From: UBA1764 sp045616685
GTDB lineage: Bacteria > Bacillota > Clostridia > Peptostreptococcales > Anaerovoracaceae
NCBI GenBank assembly: GCA_045616685.1
Contig: JAZLHF010000022.1
Coordinates: 1-64,000 of the forward strand
Length of the DNA: 64,000 bases
Direction of reading: 5' to 3'
The notes beneath the pieces were generated by a model, which saw nothing but the letters and a program-made list of their open reading frames with translations, made no database searches and was not told where the DNA came from. This document shows, piece by piece, positions 51,527 to 59,530 of this stretch. How positions within the stretch are numbered: the first letter of the stretch is position 1; each line of letters begins with the position of its first letter. The position numbers were made by a program, and so were the translations under genes.

Positions 51527-52519
51527 TTATTGAACCATTGGAATATATTTAGTCATAGCCCTGCTCTGAGAATCAACCATGTCAAGAATTTCAGCTGCAT
51601 CAGCATCCCAAGCAGCCATGCCCATATCAGACATAAACTTCTGGAAATCAGCATCTGCATAAACCTTAAGGATAAATTCACGAAGCTTTTCCTGGATTCT
51701 TTCATCTACTGATGAGCGAACTGCGATATAGTCCATACCAGTGAATTCAATGTCATAACCCTGGCTCTGGAATGAATCGATGTGTCCGATTCCATCTACA
51801 TCAATTCCTTCAGGAATGAATGTACCGAGGCAGTTTAATTCACCGTTCTTTACATAGTCACGATATACAGGTGGAGAACCTGCTGCTACGTCTACGTGTC
51901 CCCCAACTAATGCGTTGATAGCTTCCTGTCCACCATCATAAGGAACAGCTTCACAAGGAATGTCGAGCATCTTGAATAATGCTGAAATCATAGTATAGTT
52001 GTCATTTCCTGGGCCGCCTGTTGTAGCATACTTGATTGTGTGACCCTGCTTAGCATAAGCAACGAGTTCATCAAGGTTAGTAATGCCACTGCTTGCCTGT
52101 GTAAGAATTACGAATTCTGTAATACGAATACCGCAAACAGGTGAAATGTCATCGACTGTGTAATCAACATCGATGAAGCTTGGTGTTAATGAAAATAAAG
52201 GACCATTGCAGCAGAAGATAGTATAACCATCATCTTCAGCATCAAGGAAGTCGTTCATTCCAATAGTACCTGAACCACCAGTGTGGTTTTCAACGATCAT
52301 TGGAACACCAAGATATTCTTCTGAATAAGAAGCAATCTGACGAGTAATTACGTCAGGGCCACCACCCAAACTCCATGGCTGGATAAGAGTGATTTCCTTA
52401 GTTGGCCAATTGAATTCTTCTTCAGTATTAGCTTCTTTCTTTTCGCCGCATGCAGCTAAGCTAAATACCATAAGAAGAGCCAGAACTAAGGCAAAAATTT
52501 TCTTGAAATTCTTTTTCAT
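51527..52519 (-). CDS. tctC: Tripartite tricarboxylate transporter binding lipoprotein TctC
   Basis: 330-aa Bug/TctC family binding protein, here lipid-anchored (lipobox FSLAACGEK, Cys about 24). ITLIQPWSLGGGPDVITRQIASY and MIVENHTGGSGTIGMNDFL are the two conserved ligand-loop segments. The ligand is a carboxylate in known systems; which one cannot be read. The promoter region carries a LacI-type operator at 52581-52596. Confidence 0.9.
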   Translation of the reverse strand: MKKNFKKIFALVLALLMVFSLAACGEKKEANTEEEFNWPTKEITLIQPWSLGGGPDVITRQIASYSEEYLGVPMIVENHTGGSGTIGMNDFLDAEDDGYTIFCCNGPLFSLTPSFIDVDYTVDDISPVCGIRITEFVILTQASSGITNLDELVAYAKQGHTIKYATTGGPGNDNYTMISALFKMLDIPCEAVPYDGGQEAINALVGGHVDVAAGSPPVYRDYVKNGELNCLGTFIPEGIDVDGIGHIDSFQSQGYDIEFTGMDYIAVRSSVDERIQEKLREFILKVYADADFQKFMSDMGMAAWDADAAEILDMVDSQSRAMTKYIPMVQ

Positions 52520-52580
52520 CTTTTCTCTCCTTTAGTTATAAACAATTATATTATCCGGGGTATAGCCGGAAATGACCAAA

Positions 52581-52596
52581 ATGAAAACGTTCTCAT
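52581..52596. promoter_or_regulatory. LacI-family operator upstream of tctC
   Basis: ATGAAAACGTTCTCAT is a near-perfect palindrome (one mismatched pair) centred on ACGT. It is about 62 bases before the tctC start and overlaps a likely -35 (TTTTCA, 17 bases before TATACC on minus). It matches the palindrome preceding lacI at 54638. Confidence 0.72.
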
Positions 52597-52620
52597 TTTT
52601 GAGTAAAAAATATCACTTTC

Positions 52621-53601
52621 CTATTTTCTACTAAATTTTAAAGATATAATTCCGTTTAAATCCTCTATAGTAGTCGCGCTGAATCCTTCTGGTTTTGAAA
52701 AATAAGGCGGATATTCCCTTTCGTCAATAAATAAGAATTCCGGAGCCCTTCCCTTTGGATTTATACTGCTTAAAAGCTCATAAACGGCCCTATTAGCGCT
52801 ATTGTACCTGCGATCTGATGATGCAGTAGTCACAACATAATCTAATGGCATTAAAGACATTATTGATTCTTCAACTGAATCCTTTTGTCCATGGTGAGGA
52901 AGTTTTAATACATTTACATCCTTAAACGCTGATGTATCAATTTCATTCCATTCTCTTGGGCAGCTATCAGCCGCCATTAAATATACTAAATTTCCTGCTT
53001 TTACTTTGAGTAAAAGGCTTGTAGCATTAGATGTAGCGTCAAGTTTTGTTAATATTTCAGTTATTTCTTTCTGATTCGTGGAATCATATGCCTTTAGGAC
53101 ATTTGCAATATACTCTGAAATATTACCAGGCTTTGGAGCTAAAACATCAATAGACAAATCCTCATTTAAACAAAGTTTGTCGCCAGGTTTAATAACATTA
53201 ATCTTTTTCCCCGATGCTGTTGCCTTATCAATTATTTCACAATAATCGTTTAATGCATTTGTATATAAGAATACACTTTTAGCAGCATACTCTTCTGGCT
53301 TCAAATCTTGTCTATTTTGGAAAACATCAATTGGATATGGAACAAAATACTGATCCACTTTAATGTTTTCTATAATCTTTTTTAAACCACAGACATGATC
53401 TTCATGAATATGTGAAATTATTACTGAATCAATATGATCTATGCCAAGGCTTTGCAGATATTCCAAACTTCTGATTCTGTATGAATCTCCAGCAAATTCT
53501 TGTGGTAAATTACTGCCACCATCAAGTAAAGCGGTATACCCATTTTCAGATTGGAAAATAACAGCATCACCATAGCCAACATTAATCCATGTTACGCGCA
53601 T
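52621..53601 (-). CDS. Metallo-beta-lactamase-fold hydrolase (ComEC C-domain-like)
   Basis: 326-aa MBL-fold protein. The metal site is SHIHEDHVCGLKKI (HxHxDH, about 62-67) after LLDGGSN, with LPHHGQKDSVEESI containing a later His pair. This resembles the soluble beta-lactamase domain of ComEC/Rec2. No signal peptide or membrane segment. Substrate is unknown. It lies between lacI and tctC in the same direction and outside the tctC operator, so it is probably co-transcribed with lacI. Confidence 0.8.
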   Translation of the reverse strand: MRVTWINVGYGDAVIFQSENGYTALLDGGSNLPQEFAGDSYRIRSLEYLQSLGIDHIDSVIISHIHEDHVCGLKKIIENIKVDQYFVPYPIDVFQNRQDLKPEEYAAKSVFLYTNALNDYCEIIDKATASGKKINVIKPGDKLCLNEDLSIDVLAPKPGNISEYIANVLKAYDSTNQKEITEILTKLDATSNATSLLLKVKAGNLVYLMAADSCPREWNEIDTSAFKDVNVLKLPHHGQKDSVEESIMSLMPLDYVVTTASSDRRYNSANRAVYELLSSINPKGRAPEFLFIDEREYPPYFSKPEGFSATTIEDLNGIISLKFSRK

Positions 53602-53626
53602 GATAATAATTGCTCCTTTATATAAA

Positions 53627-54622
53627 TCATGTTGTACTACGTACTATCAAAGTTGTTGGAACTTTAACATGAATATCCTCTAATTCTTTTTTATCAATTA
53701 AATCAAATAACTGCTCTGCTGCAACTCTACCCATTAATGCTGTATCAACATGTATAGTTGTTAATGCAGGTTCTATCATTTGACTTACGATACTATCATC
53801 GAAACCGATAATTGCCATATCTTCTGGAATTCTAAGACCCGCATGAAGAGTTGCCTTTACAGCTCCGGCAGCAATAGTATCATTTGTACAGAAGAAAGCA
53901 GTTGGTCTATCAGGAAGCTTAAGTAATTCTGAAAATACTTTTTCTGCCTCTTCCATTGTTGGTTCAATATCAACAATAAATTGTTCATCCATAGGCAGCT
54001 TATGTTTCTTTAATACGCTCTTATAGCCTTTAAGACGAGCATCGCAAACTTGCTTTGAGAAACGTCCTGCTAATAAACCGATCTTGCGATGGCCACGTTC
54101 ATATAAATGTTCAGTAGCTTGAACAGCGCCATGATAGTGCTCAACAGCAACACAAGCAAGATTTTCCAAGTTCATTTCATGATTGAGTAAAACAACAGGT
54201 ATATTGTGTCTTCTCATTTCTTCAACAGCATCAGGATCGGTTTGACCAGCGAATATTACACCGTCCATATGCTTCTTAATATAACTATCTCCGTTAGGAA
54301 GCTTTTCATCATGGCTAGTTGAGATAAATACACTATACTGTCTCTTCATAGCCTCTTGCATTATAGCTTCAAGAACTGGAGCATAGAATGGATTTAGCAT
54401 AGTTGGATATTGCTTTTCATGAATAATAAAAGCAATATTTTCTGTATGCTGACGAACCAAAGCACGCGCAATTGTATTTGGTGTGTAATTTAGTTCCTTT
54501 GCAGCCTCATATACTCTAGTCTTTGCCTTTTCACTAACTGTTTCAGGCGAAATAAAGGCACGAGAAACTGTAGCCTTAGAATATCCACACTTTTTAGATA
54601 CATCAATAATTGTTGCTGCCAT
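53627..54622 (-). CDS. LacI-family transcriptional regulator
   Basis: 331-aa repressor. Helix-turn-helix ATIIDVSKKCGYSKATVSRAF at the start and a hinge ending in NYTPNTIARALVRQHTENIAF, followed by a Peripla_BP_3 effector domain (ACVAVEHYHGAVQATEHLYERGHRKIGLLAG, FCTNDTIAAGAVKA, DMAIIGFDDS). The start at 54622 has GGAG upstream; the longer frame crosses its own operator at 54638-54649. Matching sites suggest that it controls itself and tctCBA. The effector is unknown. Confidence 0.92.
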   Translation of the reverse strand: MAATIIDVSKKCGYSKATVSRAFISPETVSEKAKTRVYEAAKELNYTPNTIARALVRQHTENIAFIIHEKQYPTMLNPFYAPVLEAIMQEAMKRQYSVFISTSHDEKLPNGDSYIKKHMDGVIFAGQTDPDAVEEMRRHNIPVVLLNHEMNLENLACVAVEHYHGAVQATEHLYERGHRKIGLLAGRFSKQVCDARLKGYKSVLKKHKLPMDEQFIVDIEPTMEEAEKVFSELLKLPDRPTAFFCTNDTIAAGAVKATLHAGLRIPEDMAIIGFDDSIVSQMIEPALTTIHVDTALMGRVAAEQLFDLIDKKELEDIHVKVPTTLIVRSTT

Positions 54623-54637
54623 AATACTCCAAAAAAA

Positions 54638-54649
54638 GAGAACGTTCTC
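54638..54649. promoter_or_regulatory. LacI-family operator upstream of lacI
   Basis: GAGAACGTTCTC is a perfect 12-bp palindrome with the central CG typical of LacI-family sites, 16 bases before the lacI start codon. It matches the site before tctC, pointing to autoregulation. Confidence 0.78.
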
Positions 54650-54704
54650 ATTAATAAACAATTTAATTTTAACAAGAATGTTTTACTTTGTCAACGACAC
54701 GTGC

Positions 54705-54733
54705 TTGACAATCCCATTTATTTCCAGTACTAT
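54705..54733 (+). promoter_or_regulatory. hicAB promoter
   Basis: TTGACA (54705-54710), 17-base spacer, TACTAT (54728-54733). Palindromes CACGTG (54698-54703), ACACGTGT (54765-54772) and ACATGT (54777-54782) flank it and could bind HicB for autoregulation. Confidence 0.6.
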
Positions 54734-54799
54734 AAATATATGTTTTACCATAAATTGTATTGAAACACGTGTAAACACATGTTATTATTAGGAGGAGAA

Positions 54800-54991
54800 T
54801 TGAAGAGAAGCGAATTAATAAAGTTGCTTAAAAGTAATGGCGTAATCTTTTGCGGCTATGGGAAAGCTCATGATAAATACTATAGCCCAATTACGAATTC
54901 TGTTGTTACTATTCCTCGGCATTCTAAGGAAATAGCTACAGGAACAGCAAATAATATTTTGAAAGTTACAGGAGTAAAGAAAAATGGCTAA
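54800..54991 (+). CDS. hicA: HicA-like mRNA interferase toxin
   Basis: 63-aa toxin of a type II toxin-antitoxin pair with a dsRBD-like fold. KRSELIKLLKSNGV at the start and the catalytic His in YGKAHDKYYSP, followed by VTIPRHSKEIATGTANNILK, match HicA. I choose the TTG at 54800, because the in-frame ATG at 54779 is separated from the family start by the ribosome site AGGAGGAG itself. It overlaps hicB by 8 bases. HicA enzymes cut translated mRNA and need HicB for control. Confidence 0.85.
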   Translation: MKRSELIKLLKSNGVIFCGYGKAHDKYYSPITNSVVTIPRHSKEIATGTANNILKVTGVKKNG

Positions 54992-55382
54992 ATATATATA
55001 CCCTGCAATATTTGAACCTGAAGGTGAACTATATAATGTAAGTTTTCCAGATATCGAAGGCTGCTTCACATTTGGAGAATCCTTAGAAGACTCTTTCCTT
55101 ATGGCGCAAGATGCTCTCAGTTTAATGTTATGTGACTATGAGGATAACCAAAAAGAAATGCCTAAACCAAGTAATATTAAAAGCATTAAGCAAAATAGTA
55201 ATTCTATTGTTTCTTTTGTTTCTTGTGACACAACAGAATATAGAAAATATAATTATGATAATCGATTAGTTAATAAAACTGTTACTATAGAAGCCTGGTT
55301 AAATAATCTCGCCGAAAAAGCTCATCTAAATTGTTCTAGATTACTACGAAATGCAATCAAAGAAGAACTACAAATAAAATAA
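54984..55382 (+). CDS. hicB: HicB-like antitoxin
   Basis: 132-aa antitoxin. The N-terminal partial RNase-H-like domain has YPAIFEPEGELYNVSFPDIEGCFTFGESLEDSFLMAQDAL, the standard HicB pattern. The C-terminal ~45 residues (VTIEAWLNNLAEKAHLNCSRLLRNAIKEEL) look like a ribbon-helix-helix DNA-binding part. Its order after the toxin gene is the usual hicA-hicB order. Confidence 0.88.
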   Translation: MAKYIYPAIFEPEGELYNVSFPDIEGCFTFGESLEDSFLMAQDALSLMLCDYEDNQKEMPKPSNIKSIKQNSNSIVSFVSCDTTEYRKYNYDNRLVNKTVTIEAWLNNLAEKAHLNCSRLLRNAIKEELQIK

Positions 55383-55396
55383 TCTGTCAAAAAAAC

Positions 55397-55603
55397 TTAT
55401 TTAACTACTGTGTCCCAAGTAATGGTGTCTGCCGTGTTAATATTTTCGTTAAACCAGCGAGTTGCCTTGAACTGCATAGAATCAGCGATTACCTTGAAGT
55501 ATGTTTCCCAGCCAGAGCCAGTACTTGCAACCTGATTAATTGTGCTGATGTTCATAAGATAACCTGACCATTTAAAATATGTCATTATTTCATCTATTTG
55601 CAC
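55397..55603 (-). pseudogene. Orphan open frame, possible gene remnant
   Basis: Within the ~350-base gap 55383-55735 there is a 68-codon minus-strand frame ending in WFNENINTADTITWDTVVK. Composition (many Thr, Trp, Asn) looks protein-like, and it has a clean stop, but there is no convincing start: GTG at 55603 follows AAAGGAC with almost no spacing. I do not recognise a family. It could be the 3' remnant of a larger extracellular protein gene. The rest of the gap shows nothing else except a -10-like TATAAT at 55703-55708. Confidence 0.35.
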
Positions 55604-55735
55604 GTCCTTTCTTAAGAATTACGTCTTGAATCTATTTGATAGTCAACAACATGTTTTACCAAAATTTTAGTCATTTCTCAATGATTTCAACGGCAAAAAG
55701 TGTATAATTTGATGGAAGAAAGAAGATTTTTATCT

Positions 55736-56497
55736 ATGTTAAAACAAATTGAAGAAACAGTCATCGAGGCATCAAAGATTTTCCATAACAAAGTTCAGGA
55801 AAGAGATGTCTCACTTAAATCATCATTTAGAGATTTAGTTACTATATACGACAAGATGGTTCAAGACTTTTTGTTTGATAAGTTTTCAACCATGTTCCCT
55901 ACTGTTGGTTTTCTTGGTGAAGAAAAATTGAACAAGCCGGGCAAAGACGGAACACTCATCATTGACCCAATTGACGGAACATTAAATTTTGTTAAAGGCT
56001 TTGGCCACAGTGCTATTTCAATCGGCTATATTGTTGATGGACAGATTCAGCTCGGTGTTGTATATGATCCATACAAAAAAGAAATGTTCTCTGCTGAAAG
56101 AGGCAAAGGAGCAACATTAAACGGACAAAAGATTCGTGTCATGGATCTTCCTCTTGATCAGTCTGTTGCTCTTGTTGGAACAGCAGTTTATCGTCCGGAA
56201 TTAGCAAAGCCATCATTTGATTTAATGTATAAACTTCATCAGCAAATCATGGACGTAAGAAGATTTGGAACAGCATCACTTGACTTTTGTGATGTTGCTT
56301 GCGGAAGAGCTAACATGTTCTTTGAATACGAACTTGCTCCATGAGACATTGCCGCAGGCTCTCTTATTGCCGAAGAAGCCGGAGCAATTGTAAGCGATAT
56401 GGAGGGCAAGCCTTTGCAGTTTGAGACAAATACTTCAATTGCAATTGCAACGCCTAGCACATACGATGCGCTTATGAAGACAATTATGAACAAATAA
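55736..56497 (+). pseudogene. Inositol-monophosphatase-family gene interrupted by TGA at the conserved Trp
   Basis: A 253-codon frame encoding an IMPase/SuhB-type Mg2+ phosphatase. Metal motifs: GEE (about 61-63), DPIDGTLNFVKG (77 on) and the C-terminal DIAAGSLIAEEAG. Codon 203 (56342-56344) is TGA, exactly where the family has Trp in the WDxAAG motif. The frame continues cleanly for 50 more codons with normal family sequence to TAA at 56495. TGG to TGA is a single change. A truncated product would lack the third metal ligand (the Asp after the Trp), so it should be inactive. A nonsense mutation, readthrough or a sequence error are all possible. Confidence 0.88.
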
Positions 56498-56504
56498 AGA
56501 TAAA

Positions 56505-56533
56505 AAAATAAGCCCAGTAAGTGGGCTTTTAAT
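56505..56533 (+). terminator. Terminator after IMPase-like gene
   Basis: AAGCCCA (56510-56516) pairs with TGGGCTT (56522-56528), preceded by an A run and followed by TTTT. It also lies just beyond the end of ispG on the opposite strand, so it may work both ways. Confidence 0.65.
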
Positions 56534-56559
56534 TTTGGCAGAAAAATCTGCTTTATTTT

Positions 56560-57615
56560 TTATTCCTTTATCATTTCTAATAATGCTCCAGCTATTTCTG
56601 ATTCTGGGACTTTCTTTACTATTTCACCCTTCTTCATCAAAAGGCCTTCGCCTTTTCCACAGGATACACCAAAGTCAGCTGATCTGCCCTCTCCTGGGCC
56701 ATTTACCGCGCATCCCATAACAGCAACTCGAATAAATTTACCTTGCTTTTCAAACTCATCGGAAATTGGCATAAGCTTCTGTTCAATTTCCTCTGCAATA
56801 CTTGGCAAATCGACCTTTGTTCTTCCGCAGGTTGGGCATGAAACAAAATCAATTCCAGATTTACGAATACCGCAAGCTTTTAGAATCTGTTTTGCGAGAA
56901 TTACTTCACGAACAGGGTCTCCTGTAAGTGAAATTCTCATTGTATCACCAATACCATTTAGCAAAAGTGCGCCCATTGCAGCTGCAGATTTTATTTCAGC
57001 AGCGCGGCCGACTCCGGACTCGGTAAGTCCTATGTGAAGAGGTCTATCACTTACCTGTTTAAACAGCTTATGAGCCTTAAAATTCATCGCTACATCACTT
57101 GATTTAAGACTAACGACTAAATTATCAAATCCAAAGCTTTCGGCGTACTTTACCGCATTTAAAGCACTTTCAGCCATGCCTTGTGCAGTCACCCCACCAT
57201 ATTTTGCAAGAATTTCTTTTTCAATCGAGCCAGAATTTACGCCAATTCGAATTGGTACCTGATAAGCCTTAGCCTTTTCTAAAACGGCACGAACCTTTTC
57301 TTCTGAACCAATGTTGCCAGGATTAATTCTAATCTTGTCTGCACCCTCTTCGATTGCCGCAATAGCCAGCTTATGATCAAAGTGAATATCGGCAACAAGT
57401 GGCACTGGGGATTTTGCTTTAATTTTGCCAAATGCTTTTGCAGCTTCCATATCAGGAACAGTGCATCTAACAATCTGGCATCCCACTTCGGCTAAAGATT
57501 CAACTTGCTTTAAAGTCGCATCAACATCCCTTGTATCAGTATTAGTCATAGACTGGATGCTGATTGGTGCGCCGCCACCAATTATTATGTTTCCTACTTT
57601 TACTTGTTTCGTCAT
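56560..57615 (-). CDS. ispG: 4-hydroxy-3-methylbut-2-enyl diphosphate synthase (flavodoxin/ferredoxin)
   Basis: 351-aa [4Fe-4S] enzyme of the MEP isoprenoid pathway. N-terminal IQSMTNTDTRDVDATL and KIRINPGNIGS are typical. The cluster ligands appear in VSCPTCGRT (two Cys, about 260) and VMGCAVNGPGEG (third Cys), with the Glu ligand in the same segment. Last gene of the dxr-rseP-ispG part of the operon; its start overlaps rseP by 4 bases. Confidence 0.96.
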   Translation of the reverse strand: MTKQVKVGNIIIGGGAPISIQSMTNTDTRDVDATLKQVESLAEVGCQIVRCTVPDMEAAKAFGKIKAKSPVPLVADIHFDHKLAIAAIEEGADKIRINPGNIGSEEKVRAVLEKAKAYQVPIRIGVNSGSIEKEILAKYGGVTAQGMAESALNAVKYAESFGFDNLVVSLKSSDVAMNFKAHKLFKQVSDRPLHIGLTESGVGRAAEIKSAAAMGALLLNGIGDTMRISLTGDPVREVILAKQILKACGIRKSGIDFVSCPTCGRTKVDLPSIAEEIEQKLMPISDEFEKQGKFIRVAVMGCAVNGPGEGRSADFGVSCGKGEGLLMKKGEIVKKVPESEIAGALLEMIKE

Positions 57616-58385
57616 TTTAAAATAATATTAATAGTATCTTTAAATATCAAACTGACCGCAAGAATCATTAAAAGCAAAAATCCAACAGTATTAATTGCAT
57701 TTTCAACCTTCTTGTTTACCTTATTATTTGTAATAAGTTCAATCAGAATAAATAACAATCGTCCACCATCGAGTGCCGGAAAAGGAAGAAGATTTATGAA
57801 GGCTAAATCAAGGCTAATAATTCCCATGAAATACACAACATTGATAAAACCATATTCAATTTCCTCGGCAAAAATATCTACAATTCCAACAATACCAACA
57901 ACATCATCTGATGCAGCATTGCCAGTAAATAATCTTCCAAAGAAGGCAAAAGTTTCAACAACAAAGTCTTTGCATACTAAGAATGTATTTTTGAAAGCCC
58001 ATGGTATTACAACGCCGAGATCAGCCTGCGGAATGCCTATTATAATAAATACAGTTAGTAATATGATTAAACAAACGAGGACATTCATAAAAGGTCCTGC
58101 AACAAGTATTGCAGCCCTCTTCCATTTCTCTGCATTAACAAACGCCCTTGGATCGTCTGATTCATCTTCGTCTTCATTAAATCTGCAATATCCACCTAAA
58201 GGAATCGCTCTTAGACTATATTGAGTTTCGCCTTTTTGTTTTTTTAAAAGAAGCGGCCCCATGCCAATAGCAAATTCATCAACACGTACACCGCATAATT
58301 TTCCAACAATCATATGTCCAAACTCGTGGCTAACCACCAAAAGTAAGAAACTTATTATTGCCACAATAATCCCTAATATTTTCAT
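57612..58385 (-). CDS. rseP: Site-2-type membrane zinc metalloprotease, short form
   Basis: 257-aa intramembrane protease of the RseP/S2P family. Zinc motif VSHEFGHMIVGKLCGV (HExxH type, His20/His24) and the second catalytic site in NLLPFPALDGGRLLFILIE. The usual 330-430-aa homologues contain a PDZ domain between AGPFMN and the LDGG helix. Here that stretch is only about 90 residues of hydrophobic and linker sequence with no PDZ pattern. Surroundings (dxr-rseP-ispG) are the standard operon position. Confidence 0.9.
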   Translation of the reverse strand: MKILGIIVAIISFLLLVVSHEFGHMIVGKLCGVRVDEFAIGMGPLLLKKQKGETQYSLRAIPLGGYCRFNEDEDESDDPRAFVNAEKWKRAAILVAGPFMNVLVCLIILLTVFIIIGIPQADLGVVIPWAFKNTFLVCKDFVVETFAFFGRLFTGNAASDDVVGIVGIVDIFAEEIEYGFINVVYFMGIISLDLAFINLLPFPALDGGRLLFILIELITNNKVNKKVENAINTVGFLLLMILAVSLIFKDTINIILK

Positions 58386-59530
58386 TATCTTTTAATAAAG
58401 TTTTGAGCAAGTGATCTGCTTTGCTTTTCAAGTTCATAAATATCATCAACGCTACTAATTGTTATAGCCTTGCTAGCATTCATAGTGTTTTCAATAATAT
58501 CTGCAATCTGAGTAAATCCAATTCGATCTTTTAAGAAAGCTTGAACTGCTTCTTCATTTGCCGCATTCATAACTATCTGATAGCTATGACCGGCCTTAAT
58601 AGCTTGGTATGCAAGTCCTAAGCATCTAAATACTTCTGAATTGGGTTTTTCAAAATGAAGCGAACCAAGTTCAAATAAATCAACTGATTTTGCAATATTT
58701 GAAAGTCTCTTTGGCCAAGATAAAGCATAGGCAATAGGAACGCGCATATCAGGAACACCCATCTGCCCTAATATAGCCCCATCAGCAAACTCAACTGCAC
58801 TGTGAAGTATGCTTTCAGGATGTACATACACCTCAATCTTATTTGGATTAACATCAAAGAGTAAGCTTGCTTCGATTATTTCAAGGCCTTTGTTCATCAT
58901 TGTAGCTGAATCAATAGTAATCTTGGCACCCATGGTCCAATTTGGATGTTTAAGAGCTTGATCCTTAGTCACTTTAGCAAGTTGCTCCTTTGTATATCCT
59001 CTGAAAGGACCGCCAGAAGCAGTCAGTAGAATTTTATTTATTCCTCCACCATGATAGCCTTGAAGACTTTGAAAAATTGCAGAGTGCTCGCTATCAACAG
59101 GAATAAAATTTATTCCATTTGTCTTGACAGATTCAGTTAAGAAGGATCCTCCCACAACAAGTGTTTCTTTATTAGCGAACGCGATATTTTTCTTTGCAGT
59201 TACAGCTGCAAATGTTGGACGAAGGCCCATCATTCCAAGAAGAGCGTTTACAACTATATCGCTTTCTTCAAGGCTTGCAAGCTGACAAAGTCCATGCATA
59301 CCATAAGAAAATGCGATACCCTTAAACTCTTTTGATAAAGTTAAAGCATCTGATTCTTCTGCACACACAGCAAATTTAGGTTTAAATTCTTTAAGCTGCT
59401 GTTTAAACAATTTAACATTATGGCCACAGCTTAAAGCAAGAACCTGAAATTCATCTGAATGATTCCTTATGACATCAAGTGTTTGTGTTCCGATGGATCC
59501 AGTAGATCCAAGAATTGAAATATTTTTCAC
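58385..59530 (-). CDS. dxr: 1-deoxy-D-xylulose-5-phosphate reductoisomerase
   Basis: 381-aa NADPH-dependent enzyme, first committed step of the MEP pathway. NADPH site SILGSTGSIGTQTLDVIRNH, NKETLVVGG, substrate motifs PVDSEHSAIFQ and SATMMNKGLEIIEA, with the C-terminal helical domain intact. The start abuts cdsA by one base. Together with ispG it shows the cell uses the MEP route. Confidence 0.96.
   Translation of the reverse strand: MKNISILGSTGSIGTQTLDVIRNHSDEFQVLALSCGHNVKLFKQQLKEFKPKFAVCAEESDALTLSKEFKGIAFSYGMHGLCQLASLEESDIVVNALLGMMGLRPTFAAVTAKKNIAFANKETLVVGGSFLTESVKTNGINFIPVDSEHSAIFQSLQGYHGGGINKILLTASGGPFRGYTKEQLAKVTKDQALKHPNWTMGAKITIDSATMMNKGLEIIEASLLFDVNPNKIEVYVHPESILHSAVEFADGAILGQMGVPDMRVPIAYALSWPKRLSNIAKSVDLFELGSLHFEKPNSEVFRCLGLAYQAIKAGHSYQIVMNAANEEAVQAFLKDRIGFTQIADIIENTMNASKAITISSVDDIYELEKQSRSLAQNFIKR

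Noticed and set aside
56342..56344. Genome-wide TGA = Trp reassignment or selenocysteine
   Set aside because: xth, dut, pgk and ylxR all end naturally at TGA, and normal Trp positions use TGG. No SECIS-like hairpin is obvious after the codon, and the family residue is Trp, not Cys.
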